DNA from: Paracoccaceae bacterium
GTDB taxonomy: Bacteria > Pseudomonadota > Alphaproteobacteria > Rhodobacterales > Rhodobacteraceae
Length of the DNA: 50,964 nt
NCBI GenBank assembly: GCA_026419405.1
Contig: JANZZL010000131.1
Location: forward strand, 1-50,964
Reading direction: 5' to 3'
Shown here: positions 43,697-50,964 of the stretch, piece after piece
Numbering within the stretch: position 1 is the stretch's first letter
Layout of the letters: each line of letters opens with the position of its first letter
Made by a program: the position numbers and the translations under genes
Notes under the pieces: generated by a model
What the model was told of the DNA's origin: nothing
What the model saw: only the letters and a program-made list of their open reading frames with translations
Databases searched by the model: none

Positions 43697-43725
43697 GACA
43701 TAGCAGCGCACCCCGCCGGCGGCAA
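43697..43725 (-). promoter_or_regulatory. Putative sigma-70-type promoter of ahcY
   Basis: On the minus strand TTGCCG (43725-43720) and TATGTC (43702-43697) are 17 bp apart, giving a start near 43690 and a leader of about 20 nt before GTG 43668. No riboswitch fold fits in so short a leader. Confidence 0.45.
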
Positions 43726-43919
43726 CCGCGGACGGGCGCTTGCAGCGCGCCGGGCGGTCTGCCACCCTCGGCGTGGCGGCATCGGCGGAAGGGGGGCTGC
43801 ATGAGGACGACCGGATCGGCCGGGCATTGCCGGGGCGCGGCGGCCGGCGGTCGCCCGGCCGCGGCCGGTCCGGCCTGAGCCCGCCGATCCCATCCCGGAG
43901 CCGCCGAGCGCGACCCGAG

Positions 43920-44516
43920 ATGTCACGGAAGCAGCCCCGCGCCTGGCAACGGATGCTCTCGGGCCGCAGGCTCGACCTGCTCGACCCGACCCCCGTGGAC
44001 ATCGAGGTCGAGGACATCGCCCACGGCCTCGCCTTCGTCGCGCGCTGGAACGGCCAGACGCTGGGCGACTGGCCCTATTCGGTGGCCGAACATTCGCTGC
44101 TGGTCGAGGAGCTCTTCGGCGAAATGAATCCCGGCGTCGCGGCGCGCTGGCGGCTGGCCGCGCTGCTTCACGACGCGCCCGAATACGTGATCGGCGACAT
44201 GATCTCGCCGGTGAAGGCGGCCGTCGGGCCCGGCTACGGCGCGCTCGACGCGCGGCTCGCGGCGGCGGTGCACATCCGCTTCGGCCTGCCGGCGGAGATC
44301 CCGCCCGAGATACGGAAGGCGATCAAGGCGGCCGACCGCGTCTCGGCCTGGCTCGAGGCGACCCAGATCGCCGGCTTCACGCGGGCCGAGGCCGACCGGT
44401 TCTTCGGCAGGCCGCCCGGGCCGCTGGTGGCGGGGCGGCAGATCTCGCCGCGGCCGCCGGTCGAGGTCAGGGCCGCCTATCTCGCGCGTCACGCGATCCT
44501 GCTGGCGGCGTGCTGA
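43920..44516 (+). CDS. HD-domain phosphohydrolase
   Basis: A 198-aa protein with HD-domain metal ligands in order: His58 (YSVAEHS), His84-Asp85 ([14 protein letters not shown]) and Asp139 ([11 protein letters not shown]). This is the YfbR/5'-nucleotidase-like branch acting on phosphate esters, most likely nucleotides. The ATG at 43920 has no strong ribosome site; the spacer to ahcY (43726-43919) holds nothing else I recognise. It lies between ahcY and the LysR gene. Confidence 0.78.
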   Translation: MSRKQPRAWQRMLSGRRLDLLDPTPVDIEVEDIAHGLAFVARWNGQTLGDWPYSVAEHSLLVEELFGEMNPGVAARWRLAALLHDAPEYVIGDMISPVKAAVGPGYGALDARLAAAVHIRFGLPAEIPPEIRKAIKAADRVSAWLEATQIAGFTRAEADRFFGRPPGPLVAGRQISPRPPVEVRAAYLARHAILLAAC

Positions 44517-44585
44517 GCGGCGGCGTGCCGACCGGGCAGGGCGCGGGCGGCCGCGCCGCCACCGCCTCCGCCCGGTGCCCGGGGA

Positions 44586-44738
44586 TCACCACGCGGCCTG
44601 CGGCTGACGCTGGAGCGACAGGCGCGGGCGCGCCGCCTCTGCCGCCTCGCGGGCAGGCCGATCCTCGTCCCGGTGCGGCGCATAGGCCCCGTGCATCCGG
44701 GTGGCGATCAGCAGGCTCTCTGCGATGATCTTCAACAT
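44586..44738 (-). CDS. Small ORF of 50 aa, divergent from the LysR gene
   Basis: The ATG at 44738 is preceded by AGGAGG eight bases upstream, a better ribosome site than most genes here have. The product begins MLKIIAESLLIATRMHGAYA and continues as a charged Arg/Glu-rich tail ending AAW. The start has the look of a short amphipathic helix. It is divergent from the LysR gene, across the spacer with two inverted repeats, which is the classic place for a LysR target. No family is recognised. The 320-bp spacer 44517-44836 holds nothing else. Confidence 0.55.
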   Translation of the reverse strand: MLKIIAESLLIATRMHGAYAPHRDEDRPAREAAEAARPRLSLQRQPQAAW

Positions 44739-44772
44739 GGCATAACCCTCCTGATCTTCGATGACGTTGCAT

Positions 44773-44819
44773 ATATGGGGAATCAGGCCATATCTTCCAG
44801 TCAGGAAACCTTTCTGACT
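44773..44819. promoter_or_regulatory. Two inverted repeats, probable LysR operator
   Basis: ATATGG-N9-CCATAT (44773-44793) and AGTCAG-N9-CTGACT (44799-44819) are two 6-9-6 dyads with centres 26 bp apart, between the LysR gene and the divergent small ORF. TATAGT at 44820-44825 could be the -10 of the LysR gene, only 11 bp before its ATG, giving a very short or absent leader. Confidence 0.6.
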
Positions 44820-44836
44820 TATAGTCTGGCTAACAT

Positions 44837-45700
44837 ATGCGCCTGCCGTCCCTGACTGCTCTTCGCGCCTTCGAGGCGGCCGCGCGCACCGGGAGCTTCT
44901 CGGCCGCCGCCCGCGAGCTGAACGTCACGCATGCCGCCGTCGCCCAGCAGGTCCGCGCGCTCGAGGCGGAGCTCGGGCTGCCGCTGGCGTTCCGCGAGGG
45001 GCGGGGGCTGGCGCTGACCGGCGAGGGCGCGCGGCTGGCGCAGACCCTGACCGAGGCGTTCCGGTCCGTCCGGGGGACCATCGCCGAGATCGCCGCCGAC
45101 GACCCCGACCGCCCGCTGCGCATCACGCTGACGCCCTCGTTCGCCGCCAAGTGGCTGGTGCCGCGCCTCGGCGGTTTCTGGCGGGAGCATCCCGACATCG
45201 CGCTCACGCTCGACCCCGACCTGCGCCAGCGCGACCTCAACCGCGAGGGCTTCGACCTCGGCATCCGCTACGGCGAGGGACGCTGGCCGGGGGTGGAGGC
45301 CGAACTGCTCACCCGCAGCGACGACGTGATCGTGGGCGCGCCGGCGCTGCTCGGCGACCGCCAGTCGCTGACGGTGGACGAGATGCAGGAGATGCCCTGG
45401 ATCATCGAGGCGGGCTGGACCGAGGAGCTCAGCTGGCTCAGGGGTCTCGGGCTCGACCCCGAGCGGCTCGACATCACCGAGATGCCGACCGAGGAGCTGG
45501 CCTCGCTCGCCGCCCGCGAGGGTCTGGGGCTGGCGGTGGAACTCGCGCCGCTGGCCGAGCCCGATGTGCAGGAGGGGCGGCTGCGCATCGTCCACCGCCC
45601 GCCGCCCGAGGGCAGCTACGGCTACTGGATCGTCACCCGGCCCGGGCCGCGGAAACCGGCGCTCAGAACCTTCATCCGCTGGCTGAAATCGGTGGTGTAG
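44837..45700 (+). CDS. hvrB: LysR-type transcriptional regulator, GcvA-like, probable HvrB
   Basis: A 287-aa regulator. The N-terminal winged helix-turn-helix spans residues 3-62 (LTALRAFEAAARTGSFSAAARELNVTHAAVAQQVRALE). The effector domain opens LRITLTPSFAAKWLVPRLGGF, as in GcvA-like members. It lies between regA and ahcY. In Rhodobacter capsulatus the LysR gene at that place is hvrB, which I recall as an activator of ahcY and a repressor of itself. The symbol rests on synteny and family, not on alignment. It is convergent with the next gene, with only 8 bp between stops. Confidence 0.72.
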   Translation: MRLPSLTALRAFEAAARTGSFSAAARELNVTHAAVAQQVRALEAELGLPLAFREGRGLALTGEGARLAQTLTEAFRSVRGTIAEIAADDPDRPLRITLTPSFAAKWLVPRLGGFWREHPDIALTLDPDLRQRDLNREGFDLGIRYGEGRWPGVEAELLTRSDDVIVGAPALLGDRQSLTVDEMQEMPWIIEAGWTEELSWLRGLGLDPERLDITEMPTEELASLAAREGLGLAVELAPLAEPDVQEGRLRIVHRPPPEGSYGYWIVTRPGPRKPALRTFIRWLKSVV

Positions 45701-45708
45701 CGGGCCGG

Positions 45709-46086
45709 TCAGGCCGCGGGGCAGGTCTCCCCGGCCGACCGGCCGAAGGCGTCGCGCCAGCCGACGAAGGTGCCCCCCCGGAAGGCCAGGGCAAGGCCGT
45801 CCCGCCAGACCACCTCGGTGTCGGCCGCCGCGCAGCCCGGTCGGCCCATCGACGCGGCCGGCGCCTGATCCTTCAGCCGCGAGACGGCGACCACCACGCC
45901 CTCCTGCGCCCGCCCGAAGTCGATGCGCAGCGGCGTGCCGTGCGGCTGGAGCCCGGCCGGGTCCGGGGTCAGCCCCGCCCCCCGCAGCGGGCCGTCGGCG
46001 GGGCGGGCGGCGGCAGGCTCGCCCGGCGGAACGGCGCAGGCGGCGGCGAGCAGCCCCGCCAGTGCCGCCGCCGGGCCAAGCCTCAC
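45709..46086 (-). CDS. Small exported, possibly lipid-anchored protein downstream of regA
   Basis: A 125-aa protein not assigned to a family. It starts with GTG 46086 overlapping the regA stop. The N-terminus is hydrophobic and ends LLAAAC, an imperfect lipobox, so it may be a lipoprotein. The C-terminal 75 residues form one domain (RIDFGRAQEGVVVAVSRL, then VVWRDGLALAFRGGTFVGW) with two more cysteines. In Rhodobacter capsulatus hvrA follows regA; this gene occupies that place and does not look like HvrA. Confidence 0.65.
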   Translation of the reverse strand: MRLGPAAALAGLLAAACAVPPGEPAAARPADGPLRGAGLTPDPAGLQPHGTPLRIDFGRAQEGVVVAVSRLKDQAPAASMGRPGCAAADTEVVWRDGLALAFRGGTFVGWRDAFGRSAGETCPAA

Positions 46087-46634
46087 TTCGGGCTCCGCTT
46101 GGCGAGGATGCGCTGCAGCGTGCGGCGGTGCATCGACAGCCGCCGCGCGGTCTCGCTCACGTTGCGGTCGCACTGCTCGTAGACGCGCTGGATGTGCTCC
46201 CAGCGCACCCGGTCGGCCGACATCGGATTCTCGGGCGGCGGCGGCAGCGGGTCGCCCTTCGACAGCAGCGCCGCGGTGATGTCGTTGGCATCGGCCGGCT
46301 TGGCGAGATAGTCGGTGGCGCCGACCTTCACCGCCGCAACCGCGGTGGCGATGGCGCCGTAGCCGGTCAGCACCACGATGCGGCTGTCGGGGCGCGTCTC
46401 GCGCAGGGTCTCGACCACGTCGAGCCCGTTGCCGTCCTCGAGCCGCAGGTCGATCACCGCATAGGCCGGCGGCTTGCGCAGGGCGATCTCCCGGCCCTCG
46501 GCCACCGATTGCGCCAGCTCGGGCTGGAACCCGCGCTTCTCCATCGCCTTGGCCAGCCGCCGCAGGAAGGGCTCGTCGTCATCCACGAGCAGAAGCGAGC
46601 GGTCAGGTCCGAGGTCGTCGCCGTCGCTTTCCAT
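46083..46634 (-). CDS. regA: Redox response regulator RegA (PrrA/ActR family)
   Basis: A 183-aa regulator with an N-terminal receiver (SLLLVDDDEPF; phospho-acceptor Asp62 in AVIDLRLEDG; Lys in YLAKPADA) and a C-terminal Fis-type helix-turn-helix (NVSETARRLSMHRRTLQRILAKRSPK). This is the compact RegA/PrrA/ActR architecture. It controls respiration, photosynthesis, nitrogen and carbon fixation genes in response to redox state sensed by RegB. It has its own promoter-like sequence over the senC stop and is coupled to the following gene. Confidence 0.95.
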   Translation of the reverse strand: MESDGDDLGPDRSLLLVDDDEPFLRRLAKAMEKRGFQPELAQSVAEGREIALRKPPAYAVIDLRLEDGNGLDVVETLRETRPDSRIVVLTGYGAIATAVAAVKVGATDYLAKPADANDITAALLSKGDPLPPPPENPMSADRVRWEHIQRVYEQCDRNVSETARRLSMHRRTLQRILAKRSPK

Positions 46635-46672
46635 CGACCCGGTCTCCCAGTCGCGTTCCCCTTTTTGGAATG

Positions 46673-46701
46673 GTTCTAGGGCCGGCGGCCCGGGCCGTCA
46701 A
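46673..46701 (-). promoter_or_regulatory. Putative private promoter of regA
   Basis: On the minus strand TTGACG (46701-46696) and TAGAAC (46678-46673) are 17 bp apart, directly after the senC stop codon. The start would be near 46666, about 32 nt before the regA ATG. Confidence 0.5.
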
Positions 46702-46702
46702 A

Positions 46703-47329
46703 TCATGACGCGGCGATGAAGCACGCGGTCGCCTCGGCCATCTCCTCGGGCGTGGTCTCGCGGCGGAAGAACTCGACCACGCCGTGGCCGGGCAGGACGA
46801 GGTAGGTGAAGGTCGAGTGATCGACGAGGTAGAGGTCGCCCCCGTCCTCCTGCCTGCGGGCATAGACGCGGTAGGCACGGGCCGCCTCGGCGACCTGCTC
46901 GGGCGAGCCGCTGAGCCCCACCATCCGCGGGTGGACGTAGGAGGTGAACTCGGCCATCACCTCGGGCGTGTCGCGCTCGGGGTCCACGGTGATGAACACC
47001 GGCTTTACGGTGAACCCGCGCTCCTCGAGCAGATCGACCGCGGCGGCGTTCCGGGCGGTGTCGAAGGGGCAGACATCGGGGCAGAAGGTATAGCCGAAGT
47101 AGACCAGGGCCGGCTGATCGAAGACCTCGGCATCGGTGACCGTGCGGCCAGTGCCGTCAACGAGGGTGAAGGGCCCGCCGATCGCGCCCATCCCGCCGGC
47201 CACCTGCGAACTGCGGCAGTCGGCGAAGGGATCGTCGGACGCGGGCCGGCCGGTCAGGATCATGTAGCCGATCGCGCCGAGCATCGCCGCAACCAGCGCG
47301 ACCGCCGAGGTCGCATAGAGCCGTGTCAT
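46703..47329 (-). CDS. senC: SCO1/SenC (PrrC) copper-binding assembly protein
   Basis: A 208-aa membrane-anchored protein with one N-terminal helix (residues 6-25) and a thioredoxin-like periplasmic domain. The copper ligands are Cys83 and Cys87 (FCPDVCPFD) and His171 (VDHSTF). It delivers copper to cytochrome oxidase and, in Rhodobacter, affects RegB/RegA signalling. The ATG at 47329 follows AGGAGG. It is divergent from regB and upstream of regA. Confidence 0.94.
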   Translation of the reverse strand: MTRLYATSAVALVAAMLGAIGYMILTGRPASDDPFADCRSSQVAGGMGAIGGPFTLVDGTGRTVTDAEVFDQPALVYFGYTFCPDVCPFDTARNAAAVDLLEERGFTVKPVFITVDPERDTPEVMAEFTSYVHPRMVGLSGSPEQVAEAARAYRVYARRQEDGGDLYLVDHSTFTYLVLPGHGVVEFFRRETTPEEMAEATACFIAAS

Positions 47330-47412
47330 GCCTGTATCCTCCTGCTCGGCCACATCGAGGCCGGATCGGCCGCATTGATCCGGGACCGGTCGGCACCTAA
47401 CAATGCCGCACG

Positions 47413-48837
47413 ATGCCACAGAGGCCCAGCCCCGCGCCGGCGCTGATCGCCGACCCCCGGCCCCTCGGCTCGCGGGCCCGGGGCGACTGGGTGCGCCTGC
47501 GCACCCTGATCCTTCTGCGCTGGATCGCGATCGCGGGCCAGGTCACGGCGCTGACCGTCGCCGCGCGGCTGTTCGGGGTGGAACTGCCGGTGCTGCACTG
47601 CATCCTGGCCGTCGGCGTCTCGGTGGTCGCCAACCTGATCGCGACCTTCGCCTATCCCGAGAGCAAGCGGCTCTCCGAGACCGAGGCGATGCTCACGCAG
47701 CTCTTCGACATCGCCCAGCTCGGGCTCCTGGTGTTCCTCACCGGCGGGCTCAACAACCCCTTCGCGCTGCTGATGATCGTGCCCGTCACGATCTCGGCCA
47801 CCGCGCTCGACCTGCGCTACACGGTCTTTCTCGGGGCGGTGGCGTCGATCCTGCTGACCCTGCTCGCCTTCTACCATCTGCCGCTGGTGCTCGCCGACGG
47901 ATCGGTGCTCCGGCTTCCGGGCATCCAGCTCTTCGGCTTCTGGGTGGCGATCCAGATCGGACTGGCGTTCCTGGCCGCCTACGCCTGGCGGATCGCCCAC
48001 GAGAGCCACTCGATGGCCCAGGCGCTCGCCGCGACGCAGATGGCGCTTGCGCGCGAACAGAAGCTGACCGACCTCGGCGGCGTGGTCGCCGCGGCGGCCC
48101 ACGAACTCGGCACGCCGCTCGCCACGATCAAGCTGGTCAGCGCCGAGCTGATGGAGGAGCTCGAGGGCCATCCCGAACTCCAGGCGGACGCGCGCCTGAT
48201 CCGCGAACAGGCGGACCGCTGCCGCGACATCCTGCAGTCGATGGGCCGGACCGGCAAGGACGACCTGATGCTGCGCGTGGCGCCGCTGTCGGCGCTCCTG
48301 CGCGAGGCGGCCGAGCCGCACCGGGAGCGCGGCAAGGAGGTGATCTTCGAGATCGGCCCCGGCCAGGGAGGCGACGCCCGCCAGCCTTCGGTGCATCGCC
48401 GCCCCGAGATCATCCACGGCCTGAGGAACCTGATCCAGAACGCCGTCGACTTCGCCGCCGCGCGCGTCTGGATCACCGCGACCTGGACGGACGCGGAGAT
48501 CGCCGTGCGGATCGCCGACGACGGCCCCGGCTTTCCGCCGCAGATCCTCGGACGGATCGGCGATCCCTTCGTGCGCGGCCGCGAGGGCGGCGGCGAGGAT
48601 CCGCTGCGGCCGGAGTATGCCGGCATGGGGCTGGGGCTGTTCATCGCCAAGACCCTGCTGGAGCGGAGCGGGGCGCGGCTCGACTTCGCCAACGGCTCCG
48701 ACCCGTTCCTCACGGGGTCCGAGCGCCCCGAGCGCGGCGGCGCCGTGGTCTTGGTGGTCTGGCCGCGGGGAGCGCTCGTGGCCGAGGCGGATCAGGCGCG
48801 CGCGGGCCTGGGGCAGAACCTGCCGATGGGCGCCTGA
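47413..48837 (+). CDS. regB: Redox sensor histidine kinase RegB (PrrB)
   Basis: A 474-aa sensor with six N-terminal membrane helices containing the quinone-linked motif LTGGLNNPF. The H-box is AAAHELGTPLATIKL, and the redox-active Cys region EQADRCRDIL follows it. The ATPase domain carries NLIQNAVDFA (N box), ADDGPGFP (G1) and GMGLGLFIAKTLL (G2). These are the defining RegB/PrrB features. It is divergent from senC-regA across 83 bp. Confidence 0.96.
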   Translation: MPQRPSPAPALIADPRPLGSRARGDWVRLRTLILLRWIAIAGQVTALTVAARLFGVELPVLHCILAVGVSVVANLIATFAYPESKRLSETEAMLTQLFDIAQLGLLVFLTGGLNNPFALLMIVPVTISATALDLRYTVFLGAVASILLTLLAFYHLPLVLADGSVLRLPGIQLFGFWVAIQIGLAFLAAYAWRIAHESHSMAQALAATQMALAREQKLTDLGGVVAAAAHELGTPLATIKLVSAELMEELEGHPELQADARLIREQADRCRDILQSMGRTGKDDLMLRVAPLSALLREAAEPHRERGKEVIFEIGPGQGGDARQPSVHRRPEIIHGLRNLIQNAVDFAAARVWITATWTDAEIAVRIADDGPGFPPQILGRIGDPFVRGREGGGEDPLRPEYAGMGLGLFIAKTLLERSGARLDFANGSDPFLTGSERPERGGAVVLVVWPRGALVAEADQARAGLGQNLPMGA

Positions 48838-48880
48838 GACGGGGCGTTGCGGGAGGTCTTCCCGGACCGCCCGATTGAGC

Positions 48881-48895
48881 TTAACCAGCCGTTAA
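48881..48895. promoter_or_regulatory. Perfect CtrA box upstream of the PAS/DivL-like gene
   Basis: TTAACCAGCCGTTAA is an exact TTAA-N7-TTAA match, 49 bp before the ATG at 48945. It is the best CtrA-type site in the window. Confidence 0.65.
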
Positions 48896-48944
48896 CGATT
48901 GCCGGCGGAGACTGCCGGCCGCGACCCGACTCCGGTGACCCTCG

Positions 48945-50585
48945 ATGGACATGCACGCATCCCCGGCCGGGCTCATCCTGTTCATCCTCGCCGTGTCCCT
49001 CGCCACGGCGGCAGCAGCCGTCGCGGCCGCCGCATGGATCGCTGCGCGCCGGGCGCAGGCCGCCCGCACGCGCCGGGCGCTGCCCGACAATGCGGCCTCG
49101 GTGGCCTTCCTGTTCGAACAGGAGCTGCTGCGCGATGCCACCCCGGCGGCGCGCGCCCTGCTCGAGGGCGCCCCCGGAGAGGGCAGCGACTGGGCGCGGC
49201 TCTCGGCGCTGCTCCGCCACCGCTTCCCGCGGCTTGACGAAGCGCTCTCCGATCTCGCCGAACGCGGGCTGGTCACCCTGGTTGCCGCCGACGACAGCCG
49301 CGACCGGCTGTCGCTCGAATGGGTGGGTTCGCTGGTGCGCGTGTCGCTCCTGCCCGCAAGCGGTCTCTCCGAGCGGTCCGGTCGGGCGGTCGAGGCCCAG
49401 ACCCTGGCCGCGATGGAGGCCGAGATCGGCACGCTCCGCGCCGTGGCCGAGCATGCGCCCGTCGCCGTCTGGAAGCAGGATGGCGACGGCACCGTCGTGT
49501 GGGCCAACAACGCCTACTTCGCGCTGGCGGCCGAGGTCTGCGGGCCCGAGGCGGCGCAGTCCTGGCCGCCGCCGGGCCTGTTCCCGGCGATCGGGGCGGC
49601 AACCCCGGCGGGCGGTTTCGGGGCGGCACCGGTGCGCACGGCGCTGCGCTCCGAGGACGGCAGCGCCGCACGCTGGTTCGAATGCCTGGCCTATCCCGCG
49701 GGCGAACACGTCCTGTGCTACGCCGTCCCGATCGACGATCTGGTTCACGCCGAGGAGGCGCTGCGCGAGTTCGTCCAGACGCTCTCGAAGACCTTCGCCC
49801 ACCTTCCGATCGGCCTCGCCGTCTTCGACCGCGCGCGGCGGCTGGCGCTGTTCAATCCCGCGCTCACCGACCTCACCGGCCTCGAGGTGGAGTTCCTCGC
49901 CGCGCGCCCGACGCTGTTCGCCTTCCTCGACCGGCTGCGCGACCGCCGGCGCCTGCCCGAGCCGCGCGACTACCGCTCGTGGCGCCAGCGCATGGCCGAC
50001 CTCGAGGCGGCGGCGGCCGGCGGCTTCGTCCAGGAGGACTGGGCGCTGCCCTCGGGCCAGACCTACCGGGTGACCGGCAGGCCGCACCCCGACGGGGCCG
50101 TCGCCTTCCTGTTCGAGGACATCTCGGCCGAGGTCTCGCTCACCCGCCGCTTCCGCTCCGAGATCGAGCTCGGGCAGACGGTGCTCGACAGCCTCGACGA
50201 GGCGATCGTGGTCTTCTCGGCGAATGGTGACGTGGCCCTCTCGAACGCGGCCTATGCCCGGCTCTGGGGCATCGACCCGGCCGGAACCCTCGCGGCGACG
50301 GGCGTGATCGAGGCCACGCGGCACTGGCAGGCGCGCACGCTTCCCACGCCGGTCTGGGGCGACCTGCGCGACTTCGTCGCCGCGCAGGGCGAGCGCGCCG
50401 AGTGGTTCGAGACGGTGGAGACGACTGACGGCCAGCGGCTCGACTGCCGGTTCACCCCGCTGAACGGCGGGGCCACGCTCGTCGGTTTCAGGCCGGCCGC
50501 CGACCTGGCTCCGCCCGCGCGCACCGGGCGCGCCGTGCAGCAGACCGACGCCATTGCCAGCACGATCGCCCGCGCGCGCGCCTGA
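48945..50585 (+). CDS. Membrane-anchored PAS protein without kinase domain, DivL candidate
   Basis: A 546-aa protein with one N-terminal membrane helix (residues 7-32) and three PAS-like modules, starting near 165 (LRAVAEHAPVAVWKQDGDGTVVWANN), 280 (TLSKTFAHLPIGLAVFDRARRLALFN) and 415 (VLDSLDEAIVVFSANGDVALSNAAYARLWG). It ends soon after the third, with no HisKA or ATPase domain, and none follows in any frame. Rhodobacterales DivL, a PAS regulator of CckA-CtrA, is described as lacking a kinase and (from memory) maps near the reg genes. A perfect CtrA box precedes it. DivL identity is inference. Confidence 0.8.
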   Translation: MDMHASPAGLILFILAVSLATAAAAVAAAAWIAARRAQAARTRRALPDNAASVAFLFEQELLRDATPAARALLEGAPGEGSDWARLSALLRHRFPRLDEALSDLAERGLVTLVAADDSRDRLSLEWVGSLVRVSLLPASGLSERSGRAVEAQTLAAMEAEIGTLRAVAEHAPVAVWKQDGDGTVVWANNAYFALAAEVCGPEAAQSWPPPGLFPAIGAATPAGGFGAAPVRTALRSEDGSAARWFECLAYPAGEHVLCYAVPIDDLVHAEEALREFVQTLSKTFAHLPIGLAVFDRARRLALFNPALTDLTGLEVEFLAARPTLFAFLDRLRDRRRLPEPRDYRSWRQRMADLEAAAAGGFVQEDWALPSGQTYRVTGRPHPDGAVAFLFEDISAEVSLTRRFRSEIELGQTVLDSLDEAIVVFSANGDVALSNAAYARLWGIDPAGTLAATGVIEATRHWQARTLPTPVWGDLRDFVAAQGERAEWFETVETTDGQRLDCRFTPLNGGATLVGFRPAADLAPPARTGRAVQQTDAIASTIARARA

Positions 50586-50612
50586 GGCGCGGGCGGCGGG
50601 GTCTCGGGCAGA

Positions 50613-50638
50613 GCGGCCGCACCTGATCGTCCGGCCGC
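50613..50638 (+). terminator. GC hairpin after the PAS gene
   Basis: GCGGCCG (50613-50619) pairs with CGGCCGC (50632-50638) around a 12-nt loop, 27 nt after the stop. There is no U tract. Confidence 0.4.
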
Positions 50639-50692
50639 GCCCGAGGCACGCCCGGCATGCCCGGCATCCGCAGGCTGCGCCTCAGGCGCGTC

Positions 50693-50736
50693 CGGCATGC
50701 GCTCGGCATGCGCTCCGCATGCGCCCCGCATGCGCC
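50693..50736. repeat. Four 11-bp tandem repeats
   Basis: CGGCATGCGCT twice, then CCGCATGCGCC twice, head to tail. Each carries the palindrome GCATGC, so the palindromes recur every 11 bp. They lie in the gene-free GC-rich tail of the window (50586-50964). Confidence 0.85.
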
Positions 50737-50845
50737 CGACGCGCGCCGGAAGCGTGCCGGAAGCGCCCCGGGCGGGGGGAGGTCGGGCGCAGCCGCACCG
50801 GCCGCCCAGGTCGGCTGCCACGTCGCCGCGCCGCGGGCGGGGGGC

Positions 50846-50924
50846 CTCCGCGGACCGCGGGCGTGAGGCCCCACGCGGGCGCCTCCGCGGACTGCGGGCG
50901 GGGGGGCTCCGCGGGCCGCGGGCG
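50846..50924. repeat. Three dispersed 18-bp repeats
   Basis: CTCCGCGGACCGCGGGCG occurs at 50846-50863, with one change at 50883-50900 and one at 50907-50924. Each contains a near-palindromic CCGCGG core. No gene is supported in this region, which runs off the window edge. Confidence 0.75.
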
Positions 50925-50964
50925 GACCGGGGCGGGGTCGGCCGGGCCGCCGCCTGCGCCCGCT

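Noticed and set aside
43669-43919. SAH or SAM riboswitch upstream of ahcY
   Set aside because: The likely leader is about 20 nt, too short for any known riboswitch, and no matching stems were seen.
44489-44772. Overlapping minus-strand frames of 64 and 101 aa near the LysR gene
   Set aside because: They lack ribosome sites and read other frames than the 50-aa ORF, which has AGGAGG at proper distance.

Overview
The window is about 51 kb of very GC-rich DNA from an alphaproteobacterium, most likely Rhodobacterales (Rhodobacter/Paracoccaceae type). The grounds are the gene families and their order: a complete regB / senC-regA locus beside a LysR gene and ahcY (an order recalled from Rhodobacter capsulatus), a CtrA-type alphaproteobacterial flagellar cluster, and the usual dense packing with ATGA/GTGA overlaps. 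No rRNA, tRNA, integrase, transposase or cas gene is visible.

Layout. 265-4163: pqiA-pqiA-pqiB-pqiC, an MCE-type envelope lipid-transport operon. 4249-10166 (+): motB, flgE, flgK, flgL, flgI. 14088-10747 (-): fliF, fliH, fliN, fliP. 14212-19814 (+): fliL, a 149-aa membrane/coiled-coil protein, a MotE-like protein, motA and a 1026-aa periplasmic protein. 19815-22180: a 2.4-kb hyper-GC spacer with repeats. 22181-27434 (+): lytic transglycosylase, flhA, fliR, flhB and a FliJ-sized coiled-coil protein. 32403-27772 (-): flgB, flgC, fliE, fliQ, flgF, flgG, flgA, flgH and a second FliL-family gene, divergent from fliI (+). 34023-43668: metabolic and envelope genes, namely malic enzyme, an M48 protease, a yjgN/DUF898 gene broken by an in-frame amber codon, a fold-IV aminotransferase, DUF2853, a PepSY membrane protein, a DUF2946-like protein and ahcY. 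43920-50585: an HD hydrolase, a 50-aa ORF, a LysR regulator (HvrB-like), a small lipoprotein-like gene, regA, senC, regB and a PAS-only protein that may be DivL.

How it fits together. The flagellar genes cover the rod, hook, P and L rings, MS ring, most of the export apparatus and the stator. fliG, fliM, fliO, flgD, flgJ, fliK and flagellin are not here. CtrA-like half-site pairs (TTAA-N7-TTAA variants) lie before motB and flgE and in the fliF/fliL and flgB/fliI divergent spacers. A perfect copy lies before the PAS/DivL-like gene, suggesting one CtrA circuit over motility and a candidate CtrA regulator. RegB/RegA/SenC form the redox signalling module.

Most unusual signals: a decaying array of about twelve phased 60-63-bp repeats (21262-22046) inside the flagellar cluster; a candidate 106-nt sRNA at 39585-39690 with promoter and terminator; the amber codon in yjgN; an atypical PLP-binding loop in the aminotransferase; and long GC hairpins without U tracts after most operons. 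All readings are by eye; no database or folding program was run.
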